From Alligator mississippiensis (taxonomy: Eukaryota; Chordata; Crocodylia; Alligatoridae): a DNA stretch of 64,000 nucleotides. Below, one piece after another: positions 47,390 through 59,598 of the stretch; position 1 is the first letter of the stretch, and each line of letters opens with the position of its first letter. A program made the translations under genes and the position numbers. Location: the NCBI RefSeq assembly GCF_030867095.1, contig NC_081828.1:49453434-49517433 (forward strand). Direction: 5' to 3'. Under the pieces are notes generated by a model. The model was given only the letters and a program-made list of their open reading frames with translations, did not search any database and was not told the origin of the DNA.

Positions 47390-47762
47390 ATGCGGGGCCC
47401 CGGGGCGCTGGTGCTGCTGCTGGCCGCGGGGGCCCTGAGCGCGGCGGGGGCCGCCCCGGGCACGGCCCTGCAGGGCGAGCGCTGCTGGCTGCGGGCCGCC
47501 CCCTGGCTCTCGCCGGGGCGGGCGCGGGCGCGGGGCCGGCGGGCGCGGGGCGCCGAGGACACGTGGGAAGAGCCTGACGCCGCTCGCCGCCGCGCCCGGG
47601 CCCGGCAGCCGGGGGGGCCGCTGGCCGCCCTGCACTTCTCCGGCAGCCGGGACCAGCTGCTGGCGCGGCCCCACGTCCTGGCCGAGGTGCCTCGTCACCG
47701 CTTCACCGTGGAGGTGTGGGCCAAGCCGGAGGGCGGGCAGAGCAACCCGGCTGTGCTCGCAG
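47390..47762 (+). CDS. PAPPA2: PAPPA2 (pappalysin-2), first coding exon, partial gene
   Basis: Encodes residues 1-124 and the first base of codon 125. PAPPA2 is a secreted metzincin metalloproteinase that cleaves IGF-binding proteins (mainly IGFBP-5 and IGFBP-3) and so releases IGF. Seen here: a signal peptide (hydrophobic core about residues 6-20), a conserved GERCWL motif with Cys32, a short basic Arg-rich stretch (residues 44-73), then the start of the LamG-like module from about residue 79 ([11 protein letters not shown], then [21 protein letters not shown] in two adjoining pieces). Start choice: an in-frame TGA lies at 47360-47362, 30 bases upstream, and the ATG has A at -3. The exon ends at a good donor (GCAG/GTAAGC, gt at 47763), phase 1. 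GC content is very high. The motifs match PAPPA2 better than PAPPA, as judged from remembered sequences. The pro-region is much shorter than in mammals. Confidence 0.93.
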
Positions 47763-50116
47763 GTAAGCGCTGGGGCAGGGGGGGCCCTGCCGCCAAGGGG
47801 ACGCCCCCACGAGCCAGCTAGTCCCTGGAGCCCACTCCCTGACCCCTTCCCCAACTCACCCCGACCTCTAACCCTTCCCCTATTCGCAACTCAGCGGGGA
47901 CATTTGGGAGCGGCAGATGGCCGGCGGGGAGGATGTAGCTGAGGGAGAGGCAGCACCTGTCACTAGTGAAGTCGCATCCATTCAGCCCCACCCGGAAAGC
48001 CAAGGAGCAGAGCTCTGTGGCCCCTGGGAAGCGCCTTGCTGCTTGGCCTTTCAAGGACTGGAGCTGGGTCAAAGTGGCATGGTGGGGCACCTTGTGCTGG
48101 CATTTGCCCCAGTGCGAGGCATGGTGAGGGGCTGGCCGTTCTCAGTCGGCAGCACATAAGATCTGTTTGGACTGGTGGAAGTGAGTGCACAAGTTGCGGA
48201 GCTGTGGGGGCTGGAGCCTGCTCCTCATGGGACGTGGACATGCAGTTCCCCGAGGTAATTCTGCAGGGTCCGAGAGCTTCCTGTAGGCACCCCTTGGCCA
48301 CTGCATCCTGGAGAATGGTCTGACCTGCCACCAGGGCTGCCAGGCAATAGGAACCGTGCCAGGGCTGATGGCCTCTATGGATGAAAGGCCAGGCAGATGC
48401 CAATGGGCTACTGTATTGCCTTTAAACAGAAGTATTGATCTTCCCCTTTGGGGAGTTACACTGAACTTGCCCCTTGGGCATATGTGCTCTGTTCCTACTC
48501 TGAATTAAGGGATCCACCCCCAGAAGGTTTGCAATTCAGAGAAATGCTGGAAGATTTGGGCACTTCTCTGAATCTTCCAAAAACTCTGCACACCTTGTGG
48601 CTTCGGAGACCTGTTAGGAAAAGTCTCCCTCTTGTGAGGTTTGGTGACTTTTCTGTACCAGCTGGGCCAGAAACACTTTGAGGGTAATGTCCATCCTGAT
48701 CTTTTGGAAATCCCAGACCTGGCAGGAGTGGGGAGAAGGAGGGTGCAGGAGAGGAGGGATGCATTTTGAATGGCAAAAGAGTGGTGGGAAGGGTTAATCA
48801 AACATTTTGAATTATTAAACAGATTTGGGTGAAGATATGGATCAGTTCTTACTGTATACAAGCTAGTTGGTCTGTCTATTAAGCTTAGAGCAAACTGACC
48901 TCTCCCCTGCACTCCTCTGCTCTTATAGCCATCATCATTACAGTAAAAATATTGCCATTTAGGAATATATGAAGAATAGTATGCACATACAGGAATCAAA
49001 CCTCATCTAATTTCCAGCTGTATGAGCTGTGGCAGGTGGCAGCTGTGGCCATGACACCTGGAGTTAATCTAACCAGTTACCATGCCATCTCTGTGGGATC
49101 CCTTTAATGAAATACTGCCTGTTTTCATGAGAGATGGGCCTGAAACAACCCCTCCTTTCCAAGCCCAAACATCACACAGTGCTGGGGAAGTTCAGATCCA
49201 AATCTGGATCCATTCCAAACTCTTTAGCTTGGACTATTATCTAGTTTTTATGTTTCCTTTCATCAGCTGGTTCTGGGCAAAGTAAAGCGAGCAGTTGAAA
49301 GGCTTCTTTTGGGGCATGTCCTGAGCGAATAGGGCTCCTTTAAAAAAACCCTGCTGCATTCCTTTCTTCTGTAGGCCAGGGGGCTTTTCCCATTCTTTCC
49401 CACTTGAGTTAACCACTGCTGCTTTCCCACATTCCCAGCCTCATTTGGCAGGATCCCTCATGTAGTCCCCTTCAACAGAGCACAGCGGCAAAGTTCCTCC
49501 TGGTGTTTGTCCAATGAACCCCATGGGAGGCCTGGCCAGAGGGAATCCGTGGCTAGTGACCACTGGGTGGCACTATTGCTGCACACAAAGGGACCCAGCC
49601 TGGTCTTTCTGTAGCAGGAAAAAAGGAATCCTACAGATGGGGATTCCAATGGGAGATCCTCACTCTGTACCTGTGCTGGGGGAGACTTTCCCGCTAGCCA
49701 TCTCCTTGCCAGCTGACTACAGCAAAGGAAGAGAAGTGAAGGGGTTTGCAGGCTGAGCGTTTCCAAGAAGCTTTCCACTTATGTCGTTGAAGTTTGTACC
49801 AATGAAAGGTGTTGCCTTGACTTCCATGGATATATAAAGTCTCTATTTATTAGACAGAGTGGGATGAGCACTGAGAGCAACATCTGGGCCAGCTTCTCTC
49901 ATGCCTGAAGCCACAGCCTGATTTGGAGTCACCCCTCCTAGCAACATGGGGAAAACTGGCTCGCAGCCCTGCGGTCCTCAGCCTCTCTGCTAAGGTTGCC
50001 AACAAGGGTGTCTGACATGTTGGCAGCTTTTGTGATGCAGACACTTGTGGGAACCAAAGCTGGAGGTTTCTTTGGTATGGGCCAAGGAAGTCCCAGCAGG
50101 GACTGACAGCTTAGGC

Positions 50117-50362
50117 CAGGAGTCAATAACCTACTGCCTGTGGACCTTTGGATTCAGCCCGTGGAACCTTGACTTCTATGACCTTTGGCATCTGGGGGCT
50201 CTGCCTGCGCCAGGCTGCCATCGGGCACTGGGGCTTCAGCAGAGGGAGAGCTCTGGCTCTGCTAGTGGTAGGAAAAAGAGGTAGACAGGTGCTAGCACCC
50301 ACCCTCCTCAGACCAAAGATGAGTCATTCTGGCCCTCTGCTGGAAAACATTGCCAATCTCTA
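50117..50362. mobile_element. hAT-type MITE with target site duplication, in PAPPA2 intron 1
   Basis: Left end CAGGAGTCAATAACCTACTG; right end reverse complement TAGAGATTGGCAATG. Flanking 8-mers GCTTAGGC (50109-50116) and GCTGAGGC (50363-50370) agree at seven of eight bases. 246 bp. Confidence 0.82.
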
Positions 50363-52973
50363 GCTGAGGCCAAAATCTGCTGTGGATGTGGAGTTCATCT
50401 TGTGGAAGAAAAATAGGACAGAAGGGTCTGCATGCTGTTTGGAAGGTGTGACCTGACTGGCTTTAGAAATGAGTCACATGTCTGATGGTAGGTTGGTTGA
50501 GTTGCCCATGATGGGTATCTGGTTTGATGTAGAAACACGAATGAAGGCTTGGGTCAGGTGTGATATAAATACAGCCAGCCATCAAGACTGAGGTCTGGTA
50601 TGTACGTACAGTGTACTCCAAGAGAAAAGCCTCAGAACTGATGGAAGGCTATGCACTTATCCAAATTCAGTGTAAACAATGCTTCTTAGCTACAGGATCT
50701 GCCTGCTCTAGGCTTTTCCCACCTCATTAAGGCATCATACCTTATTTTTCAGAGGGCTCCAACAACAGCCTGGAAATGGACATGGAAATGTATCTGGTCC
50801 CTTCAAGTGTGTTTTAGAAGCCTCAGAATTAACAGTTCCTAGGCATTTTCACCAGTTATGCAGTAAAGTGGAGTACAATTAATTTAGAAAATAGACAGTG
50901 AGGTCTAAGAGTTCCTGTGTGTTCACACAGTTCATGCACTTAAAAATGCCAATAATAGATTGCACTGTACATACACTTATATATGCACATATATACACAA
51001 ATTAAATATACATAATATGAAATCACACATGTGTTGATCAGACCTGATGTCAGGAACTACAAATAAATAGTTTACAGGTTTATATGCCTGTGTGAATGTT
51101 TAAATATGCCAAGACTAGGGGCTGGTGTGTGATATGTGTAGGGTCAGGAACTGCAGTGAAACAGTTTGCAAGTTCATGGTTTTGCAGATAAATGATATTT
51201 CTGGGCATAAGTATTGCTCCTGTCATCTCTACACCTCACACAGAGTGTGACTGTTGGGCCTTTCTTTTGTCCTCTCTCTCTCTCCTTTAGCCCCGCTCTA
51301 GCTCAGAAGGATTCCCTCCACCAAAAGAAACTCCACTCAGTCTAAAATAAGAGCAGCTGGAATGTATTTTTTCCATTAGTTTGGCAAGAGTTTTCCATAG
51401 CAGCAGGAATTCCCTGTTTCTCTGAGCAATAGCAACATCTCTGCTGCAGTAGCAGCAGCAAGGCCTGAATGAAAAGAGACCGGGGCTGAGGGGGTGGTAA
51501 GCAAAAGGAAAAGCCATGCAAAAGGAAACAGGAACATGCTGTTAATTGTGCCATGTGCTTGCTTTGTAATGGGTTGCACTGCCTTCCCACCCTGTGTGCA
51601 GGAGGTTGGGGCATGTGGTATGCCCTGCCAATAGATCAACAGTGCAGCTGTGTGAACCTGGATATCTGGTGTGCAGGTGTTGGGTTTTAGATGGAATCAC
51701 TAGCCAGATTCTTTAAGGAGGTGGGGCACTTGCTACAGAGAGAGGGGGGAGTTCTTCATGACCACTGGCACTCACTTTAGAAGTTATAACAAGCCTCCAG
51801 CTCCAATGCTTGAGTCAGTCACTCACTACTCTTGCTTCCCACCCCTCACACTGTGTCACTGATTCTATCCCTCTCCACAGCTGGTAGCTCTCTGCATGTA
51901 CATGCACATATGTGTGTCTGCAAGCATGTGCATGTTCATGGCAGTGTGGTCTGGTGTTTGCTAGACAGAGATTGCCTTGCCACTGGAAGTGCTTTAGCTC
52001 AAGCTGAACTTGCACCTGTTCTCAGTCTGTGCAGTCTTCTTTTCACCCATGACAATAGAGGTGGGCAAGGAATATGTCACAAGTGACATCCTGCAGTGGC
52101 CTTCAGGCTTGTCAGGGTTCTGATTTACTGGGGATGCTACACGTGGTCCTGGAGTACTAGGGAGAAGGTGGGAGGACTGGATCCCCTTCTTGTTTCTAGT
52201 ACCTGCTAATCAGTCACATGGGTTTACCACTTTTGGTCCCTTTCCTGTAGCTTAGCATCTTTATGTGTTAATAATTCTTCCCTCAGCTGGTTCTGTTGCA
52301 CCAAAGATTGTTCCTTTTTTGCTGACATATGGAGTTTGGCTTTGCTCTGATGCTCCCTTGCATACACTCATCCCATATGCAGGCCTCCATCCTTCCCTTT
52401 CCAGCCCTGTCATTCCTGCATCATTAGCCCTTAATGCTTTGGTAGTAATCTGTGTGAGGGAGTGGCACTGCACGTCTATCTTCTGGCCTTTGCTGTCACT
52501 GATAGTTAGTCTCTTTGTTCCATGTGTCATTTCCATTCTTTCCCTCTTATCTTTGGTAGGCGAAGAATTTTTCTAAGTGATGTCATTTTGTTTTGGAATA
52601 GTTCACACACAACCTGTGGCTGCAGTCTTCTTTTTCTTAACTAGAACTGTGGGTAAAGTTTGGAGATGAGTAGGAGGCTCAGTTATGCTTCCTTGATACA
52701 TTTCCTCAGTGGCCTATTAGACTGGTAAGTTGTGAAGGGGCTCCTTGATGGGTTAGAATCAGTCTTGTGCGAAACCAACCCATCTCAACAACAGCTCCTG
52801 GTTTCAAACCAGAATATTGCTCTAGAGCAGTGTTCCACTGTTTTTCATTTAAGTGTACAGTACTGCAAAAGAACAAGTCCAACAAAAACTCTGGGAATTT
52901 GCTTTCATCTTTCTGTAGCTGCCTTTTAGTATTCACTAGATTCACTGGTTCCCAGTGTGCAGCCCCGGTTCCC

Positions 52974-52993
52974 TTTTTTTTTTTTTTTTTTTT
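52974..52993 (+). repeat. 20-base poly-T tract
   Basis: Uninterrupted T run in intron 1. Confidence 0.95.
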
Positions 52994-53899
52994 GCTCTTT
53001 GCTGCATGTTAGAAGCATTCAACAAATGATCAGGGATTTGTTCCTGCTCTAGAACCTCAGAAGTTTTAGTAACTAAGATTCCCCTTGGGTCACTCCCCAG
53101 CTTTCCTTTGCTGGAAAGCTAGCACAGCATGTAGCTGTTATAGATTCTGTTCCTAAGGGTAGGACTACTTATTCATTCCAAACCAATTGCCTACAAATCA
53201 CTCCCCCTTCCAATCCTGGGCCACTTCTTTAAATGGAATTTCCACTGACTGAATTTGTAGGACACCTTTCTTGGCATTTATTACTCAGTCATTATCCCTA
53301 ATGAAATACAAACAGATTATTCCTTTATCTACTCTCAATGATCCAGACTTAACACTCAGATTCCAGAGGTCTAGTTTTTGGATGGGTCCACTTTCCCCAG
53401 TCACTGTCTATTTGAGACCCATGAAGTGTTTCACTTTTGGAGTCCCCTATTCCCTAACCTTTTTAGTATGTTTGGTCTAATAACTATTATGTGTGAGCCA
53501 GTGTCCACGCTTCCCAGGCATTTCCCAGATCCCATTACACAGTCAATAGCTAAACTCCCATTTCTGTTACTTAACTGCCAAACAACTGCCATGGGATCAA
53601 GGGACTGATCTTTGTGTTGTCTAACTTTGCCTCTTCAGCTTGGTGTCCCACAAGTTTCCTGAACTAGGAGAGGGACTGTCAATAATATTGCACTGTGTCC
53701 TCACCAGCCACATCTTTATAACAATTCTTGTTTTTGTGCCCAGTTTTTTTCACATACCAGCATTCACTTGAACTGCTTCCTTTAACTTTTGTATCCTTGC
53801 CAATTTCCCTTATTCCACAAATTGAATTCATCACTCTAATTATTCAAAAATGTCACAAACTAGATTAGATTTCCCCTCTTCCATCATATGTATATGAGA

Positions 53900-54970
53900 C
53901 CCAGAGCAGTACTTACTACACTTTCCTTACAAGTGGCTGCTCCATGTTCTGGTACAAGGAGAGATTCTACTTCCAGGATGTCCCACATTCTCTTAGAATA
54001 TCCTTGGCTTTCCATTATGGACCTCAGTCTACAAGTCCACATCCAGCTAAGCATGAAAAAATTGGTCTGTTGCCAGTTTATTCTGGAAGTCGTTGTTGGT
54101 ATCTCAGTGTGCCTGGAACACAAGTCTCCACAAGTCCTCTTTTGGCTTGTGTGGCATCTTTTCTTTCCCTAGTCTCTCACCTCTGTGCCAGCCAACTCTA
54201 ATTAGTGGCTGGTTCCAAACCACATGTCACGGGCATGTACCTGATCTGGATAATGCATGTTCTTTTCTGGAGGAAAGTTCTTCAGTGCCATCCAACCTGA
54301 GCTGTGCAAGCTAGCTGGTAGAAAAGCTCCTTTATGGTCTATCTTTCTACTTGTTCATTTGAGCCATGATGCTGGATTGAGCATACCTCAAAGGTGGTAG
54401 GTTTTACATTAGTTAAACTTGTCCTTTGTCCTCTGAGCCTTGGTGGGTTACAAACAAGATGGGAAACTGTAAATATCTTAGCCAAGTCCTTAAACTGGCC
54501 CAGTTCCACATCCAAGCGGCTGACTTTTACCTTGGGCTGTGACCCTTTAATCTTCTCAAGGCAGTTTCTCAGCTTGAGTCTTATCCTGCAGCTCACCTTT
54601 TTTAGCAAGTTCCAATTTAGCAAAAGCATTCCTAGCCTTCCCTGTTTCATGGAAAGCTTTCTGGTCCCCGGCAATCAGGTTGGTATGACTTACTGTCCCA
54701 AACTGGGAATGTTGTGGCCAGGTTTTCCAGTCTGTCTGGGCACTCTGTTCCAACATGGATTTCATCTCCACCTGCAAGTCCTCATTTCAACCTGTTTAGG
54801 GAAACTTTCAAATGCCACCTAAAATCCTTCTGCAAAGGCTCCAACTCTTGTTTTAGAGCATATTTAATATTCTGTGGGCTGTGAGCACCTCCCTCATTTC
54901 TCCAGCTTGGGTCAACAGGAATGTCAGCTTGCAGTGTCTCTCTTTGACAGTCACATCCCAGACATGATAT
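53900..54970 (-). pseudogene. Possible decayed protein-coding relic of unknown origin
   Basis: On the minus strand, neighbouring frames read like broken coding sequence with lysine/glutamate-rich, coiled-coil-like character: FAKLELAKKGELQDKTQAEK, KVKVSRLDVELGQFKDLAKI, and upstream ALKQELEPLQKDFRWHLKVS. Frame changes and stops separate the pieces, with no introns obvious. It could be an old retrocopy or an interspersed repeat with coding origin. I do not recognise the protein and assign no function. Limits are approximate. Confidence 0.3.
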
Positions 54971-57084
54971 CAGTATTGTTCCCTTGCCAGCTCCCCAACC
55001 CCCTTTTTAAATCTGAGTGATTAGTAACATTTTTGGCCCTGTGACACGTTGAGAGGAAAAATTAATCACAGAGACAGGCATAATTTGATTAAAGCTACTA
55101 AAACAATGTCAGCCTGAGTTGGAACAGTATCACACCAGTGCTGCACTAAGATGGATATGCTACTCCTTGTTCAGGAGCCCACCTGATCTGGATGTGGTTT
55201 GGCTCCCTTAGTATCGCTGTCTTATTGCAGCATTATGTATTTGCCAATAAGCTTTGCCACCCATCCCCTAATTTAAGAGATGGCATATCCAGAGATGCTC
55301 CTGCTCCTTTCACTACAGTGCTGCCTGGCATGATACTGAGGTGATGACATGTTTTCCTAGGACCAACATTTCTAAACTGAGACAAAATCCCAGTTTTAAA
55401 AATTCCATCAGAATGGCAGCATGGTGTTGGTTGAGCTGGCCTTGCCTGGCCAAACCAGGACATTTGGTGGCTTTATCTCTGATGCCATCAGACTTGTATG
55501 CAAAGTCCCATTTCCCTGAACAGAACAGGAATCAAATAACAGGAGAACTTTCTTTGCCTGTGGCTCCAAACCTCTTTTATCCAGCACTCAGCCCAGAATC
55601 TCAACTTCATTTCAAACCTACGTTTCATGATGTTTCTGGGCCTGTCAGATACTTCCTTGCTGCTTCCCGTCTTGACTTTTCTGCTCTTTCTGTCTCTTTC
55701 ACAGACATACTTTTTCCTCTCCACCCTTTGTTTAGAGCAGTGGCATGTGCCTGTGTTGGGGATGGAGCTGCCTCTTGTTAAAGTTGCCTAGTTACATAAA
55801 GTAGCTTAATGACTTCTTACTGTAAGCATATGAGAAGAGGATGGTGGCAACCACCCCAGTTTCAATGAAGTTTAACTTAACTTGTTACAAAATATTAGCA
55901 GTGTCTGGCATAGATGGCCAGGAGGCTGGTTTGTTTATGAGACCTGGCAGGAATGAGTGGGGTCACATTAACCTGTTTCTGCACATTTCCCTTGGACAGA
56001 TTCCAAAGGCTCATGATGAGTAGCTGCTACTCCTGCTTCCGCTCATCTCTGCCCAGGCCTCCTTGAAATAGTGATGACCATAGAACGGGCAGCTACAATT
56101 TTCCTGGGAAACAAATATGCCAGAAGAAAGCAGTGACGCCAGTAGAGGAATGGAAACTATGAGCTTTCCAGATAATTATGGCTGCTTAATTTGTGTGCAT
56201 AGTGCCTAGAGATCACAGTGGTGGGCACTCTGGATATGCAACAGGGAATAAATACAGGATTGGGATGGCAGGGGGTGCTGTTTAATTCGTGCACCAGCTG
56301 CTTAGGTACCATGATGATAGGCAGAGTGTATATGGAATAGACAGAAAGGCAGGCCTGGAGGGGTGTTGGTGAAACTGTGTGTGGAGAAGCTTACACAAAT
56401 TATATTTCAAGTCTCAGTTCTGGTCTGCAAGCCAATTTAGGCATGCCAGTGGAGGCGCTCTTAAATTTAGTGTGTATTGGTTTAGTTTGCACCTTCCAAT
56501 CCCAGCCAATTAAACGTTAAGTTACAGGTGCAAACCTGGTTTGCATCAGTTTTGTTTTGTCCACGCTGGGGGTTGCCCTGTTGTACATCTGTTTAATCTA
56601 TTTAAGTTAATTCAATGCAACATCTGCATGCAGACAAGGCCTCAAAAACAGGCAGAGATCCCATGATAGAGAATGAGATGAGGAAGTCAGGCCAAGCTGG
56701 GGGCTTAGATGGGGACTGAGGCTTAGGATCTCTTTGGAGTTCCTCAAGCAAAAGAAAAAGCTATGTGTGCTATGCATGTGTATAACACTGCAGTGCCTGC
56801 TGTCTGGCTCTGTCTACTTGGGGGAGCTTTCACATCTGGAAGTGATTTATTTTGGTGGTGAGTGAGAGGGCAAGGGGCTGGGAGCTGCAGGGAAGGAGGT
56901 GTTGTTGTTGAAGAGTTTATCATGAAGTCTCTCTTCAAGGCGGGATCCCAAGGCTTGGTTCAGAGGACCCCCATCTCAGCCTACACACTGGATTTTCAAG
57001 ATGGTTTGAATTCCATTTTGTCATCTTGAGCTGAAGGTGCGGGGCGGGGGGGACATTCTTACACCAAGAATTCCCAAGATTTTT

Positions 57085-57180
57085 AAAAACTACTTAGCAA
57101 TTTGGGTGCTCGGACAGAGACACTTTAAAGTGCTGAGCTCCTCCTCTCTGAAAATTGGGTACCTTCAAGGTGACTCACAT
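57085..57180. mobile_element. Short palindromic MITE fragment in intron 1
   Basis: TTAGCAATTTGGGTGCTCGG and AAAGTGCTGAGCTCCTCC followed by CTCTGAAAATTGGGTACC resemble a sauropsid palindromic repeat. Family from memory. Confidence 0.45.
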
Positions 57181-59598
57181 CAGGCTCCCAAATGTCAGCA
57201 AACTCTGTAAAAAAAAAAAAATGCCAAATTTGTTTACAAGCAAAAGTGGCCCTCCTTTAACAGAAGGTGTAATCATCAGGTTGTTTCGCTAAATTGTTGC
57301 AGAAGGCAAGGTGGACACTCTGGTTTCCATATAAACCCGGGACATTTCAGAATAGCTCTAATTAGTTTAGTGCTCGATACTGTAGCAATTGGCAGCCCTA
57401 TAAAGTTTCAGTTTCCTGAGCAGGATGACCCACAGAACATGTCAAGCTGTCCTGATTTAAAATAGCTGCAAACATATGATTCAGTCCCTTATAATGACTG
57501 ATGCCCGGCCCAACAGTGACAGATTTACCCCTGGATGAATCAGGGCTATATTTGCCAGACTTTCAAGATGCTTGCCTATAAACACCTGCTCATTCCTCAT
57601 GTTTTAATGTGCATGGCTCCAGGTTTAAGCCCTGTATTCATATGAGTCTGTAGCCTAAGTGCCTTAGGAGCTGAAGTCTGATTTCTAATGTGACATTGAC
57701 ATTTAGGAGTCATGCCTGTGAGCTTCACTGAAAGACATTTTTTCCATAATTTTATTCAATCTGCACAGCAGGTGCAAAGGAACCCGAGGCCAAATCCATC
57801 CATGGTGAAAACCCACTACTATTAAGTTACACCTGGGAGAAAGCAGGGAGACTTTCAGACTGTATAGCTGTAGAGTGCGGGTAGCTTGCATTACACCTGC
57901 TCTTGCAAGAAGGGACTGAGTCCCTCCAGTTTTTGCTCCCTTTCTGACCCTCGCTTGTCTGTGCTGAATGCATGACTGAAAAGAAAACTGGAGCATAAAG
58001 GAAAGCCGTAAATCTGCCTGGACGCTGTTGGGGAAATGATTCCCGGAGGAGTCTCTTTTGCTTTGGGCTGCTGCATTCTGATTCTTAAAAGCTTTGGCCC
58101 ACAGATAAAAAGCTTAGCATCTAATCCCATCCCAGAGGAATGCCGTACAGAGACTGCCTCAAGACCACCTCCATTCGCCTCAGATTTTCTCCCTCTCCTC
58201 TCACACCTTCCATTTGTTTTTCCTCCTTTCATTTACTTTTCCCTCACTCCATTATTCTGTCCATTTCCTTGCTTCTCTCTCTGTTCCTCCACCTGCTTGG
58301 GGAAGGCCATGCTAATTGCTTCTGCAGATGGCAGTGGCCCCAGGCAGAACACCCAGAGGTTCGTTGTCTGGACTTGGATCAGGTTAATTTACGCTTGTGT
58401 GTTTAACCTGGCCAAAACTTCCCCTCCTTTCCCCTCCCCAAAACATAAAAACAGATGACATGTGTTTTGAGTTATTGCTTCTGGTGTTGCTTTCCTGGCC
58501 CATGCTGCCACTTTAAATAGCTCTTCGTTCCCCTGAAAGGCAGCGGGGCTTTGTGGGTTGGCTAGCTCAGAGCAGTGGCCTGATAGTGCCCGAGGACTTC
58601 ATCAGTGGAAAGTTCCCCAGCAGACCAAGTTGCATGGGGTTCCCTTGGTATATCTTACAGAGAATTTCAAGGTAATTCAAAGCTTTCTTAGACTGGTGCC
58701 TTTTGCTTGAGTTCCAGCTGGGCAGCTTTACCAAGGAAGTGCCTTGCGAGTCACAGCTCCATCTGGAGCAGTGTGAGGCTCAGAGCAGTAGTCTCTGCCA
58801 GTAAGAACTATGGCACTGGCAGTGTGAGATTCCAGGCACCAGTTCTGTGACAACACCAGATGTTGTGCCAGATGTGGAAGCTTCCTTGTGGTAGTGCCGA
58901 GAGCCATTTAGTTATCTTCCAAGAGAATGTAATGTTCAGCTCTTGCCAACACTTGCCAAGAACCTGGGTCATGCCCTAGTGCCTGAAGATGCTGGGGCAA
59001 GAGGGGAAAGCAGGACTGGCATTGGAAAGGAGAGGCCAGCTGTGTTTAAAAGCTGGATTGAGATGGGGTGGTGGGAAATCTCTGGAGAGCAATGAGCAAC
59101 ATCATGGAAAGGCTACAACATCATGATAGGCACTAGAGCATGGAGTCCCCTTGATCACATAGCAGTGTCAGAGCATCATTTTGCTCAGCAGTAGAATGAG
59201 GGTATAAGAGGAGATGCCACTGATTTAATCTCACTCATCCTCCTAGTGTTCCCCTTGGTTTCTGTGAGCAGGGAGAAGCCCACCCGCGTGGACTGTGGTG
59301 GGGGCAATGTCATCTCTATACCCTGCCTCCTGCATTCTCCCGGAGCTCCTCTACTACAACTGCTCTCCAGGGTTCTAACTCCATCATGGGACCAGGGTAA
59401 GGGGGTGGCTGTGCTCTACCAGATTCTCCTCCCTTCTAACCCAACAGAGCAAATCTGTCTGAGATCCTGTTTCCAATGCAGGGGGAGTGGGGCCAAGTCC
59501 ACTGTTTTCCCTCAGCTGCCTTTGTGTTATGTATCCTGGCATTCCTCACTTCTGTGTGATTTATCTTACAAGGTTTCCTCTCTCCTACCATCCTGCAG

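Larger units (their letters stand above)
46300..47830. promoter_or_regulatory. PAPPA2: CpG island covering the PAPPA2 5' region
   Basis: Base composition changes sharply here from AT-balanced flanks to GC-rich DNA with dense CpG dinucleotides, densest over 47100-47800. GC-box-like GGGCGGGG sites are visible near 46330 and 46861, with another just outside the island at 46151. I see no convincing TATA box near a start. This fits a CpG-type vertebrate promoter. A 26-base poly-T tract (46999-47024) sits inside it. Limits are by eye. Confidence 0.8.
47763..59598 (+). other. PAPPA2: PAPPA2 intron 1 (phase 1, 11,836 bp)
   Basis: Bounded by GTAAGC at the 5' end and CCTGCAG at the 3' end, and joins two exons in frame. 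Most of it is unique-looking sequence with many stop codons in all frames. It contains a hAT-type element (50117-50362), a 20-base poly-T (52974-52993), a possible decayed coding relic on the minus strand (about 53900-54970), and a palindromic repeat fragment near 57085-57180. I see no other exon in it. Confidence 0.9.

Noticed and set aside
47075..47854. 259-codon minus-strand open frame over the PAPPA2 first exon
   Set aside because: Antisense to a real coding exon in a CpG island; Arg/Pro/Gly/Ala-rich translation typical of GC-rich DNA lacking stops.
59487..59598. N-terminal extension of the exon 2 open frame back to an ATG at 59487
   Set aside because: Contains the polypyrimidine tract and acceptor; PAPPA2 homology starts exactly after the AG at 59598.
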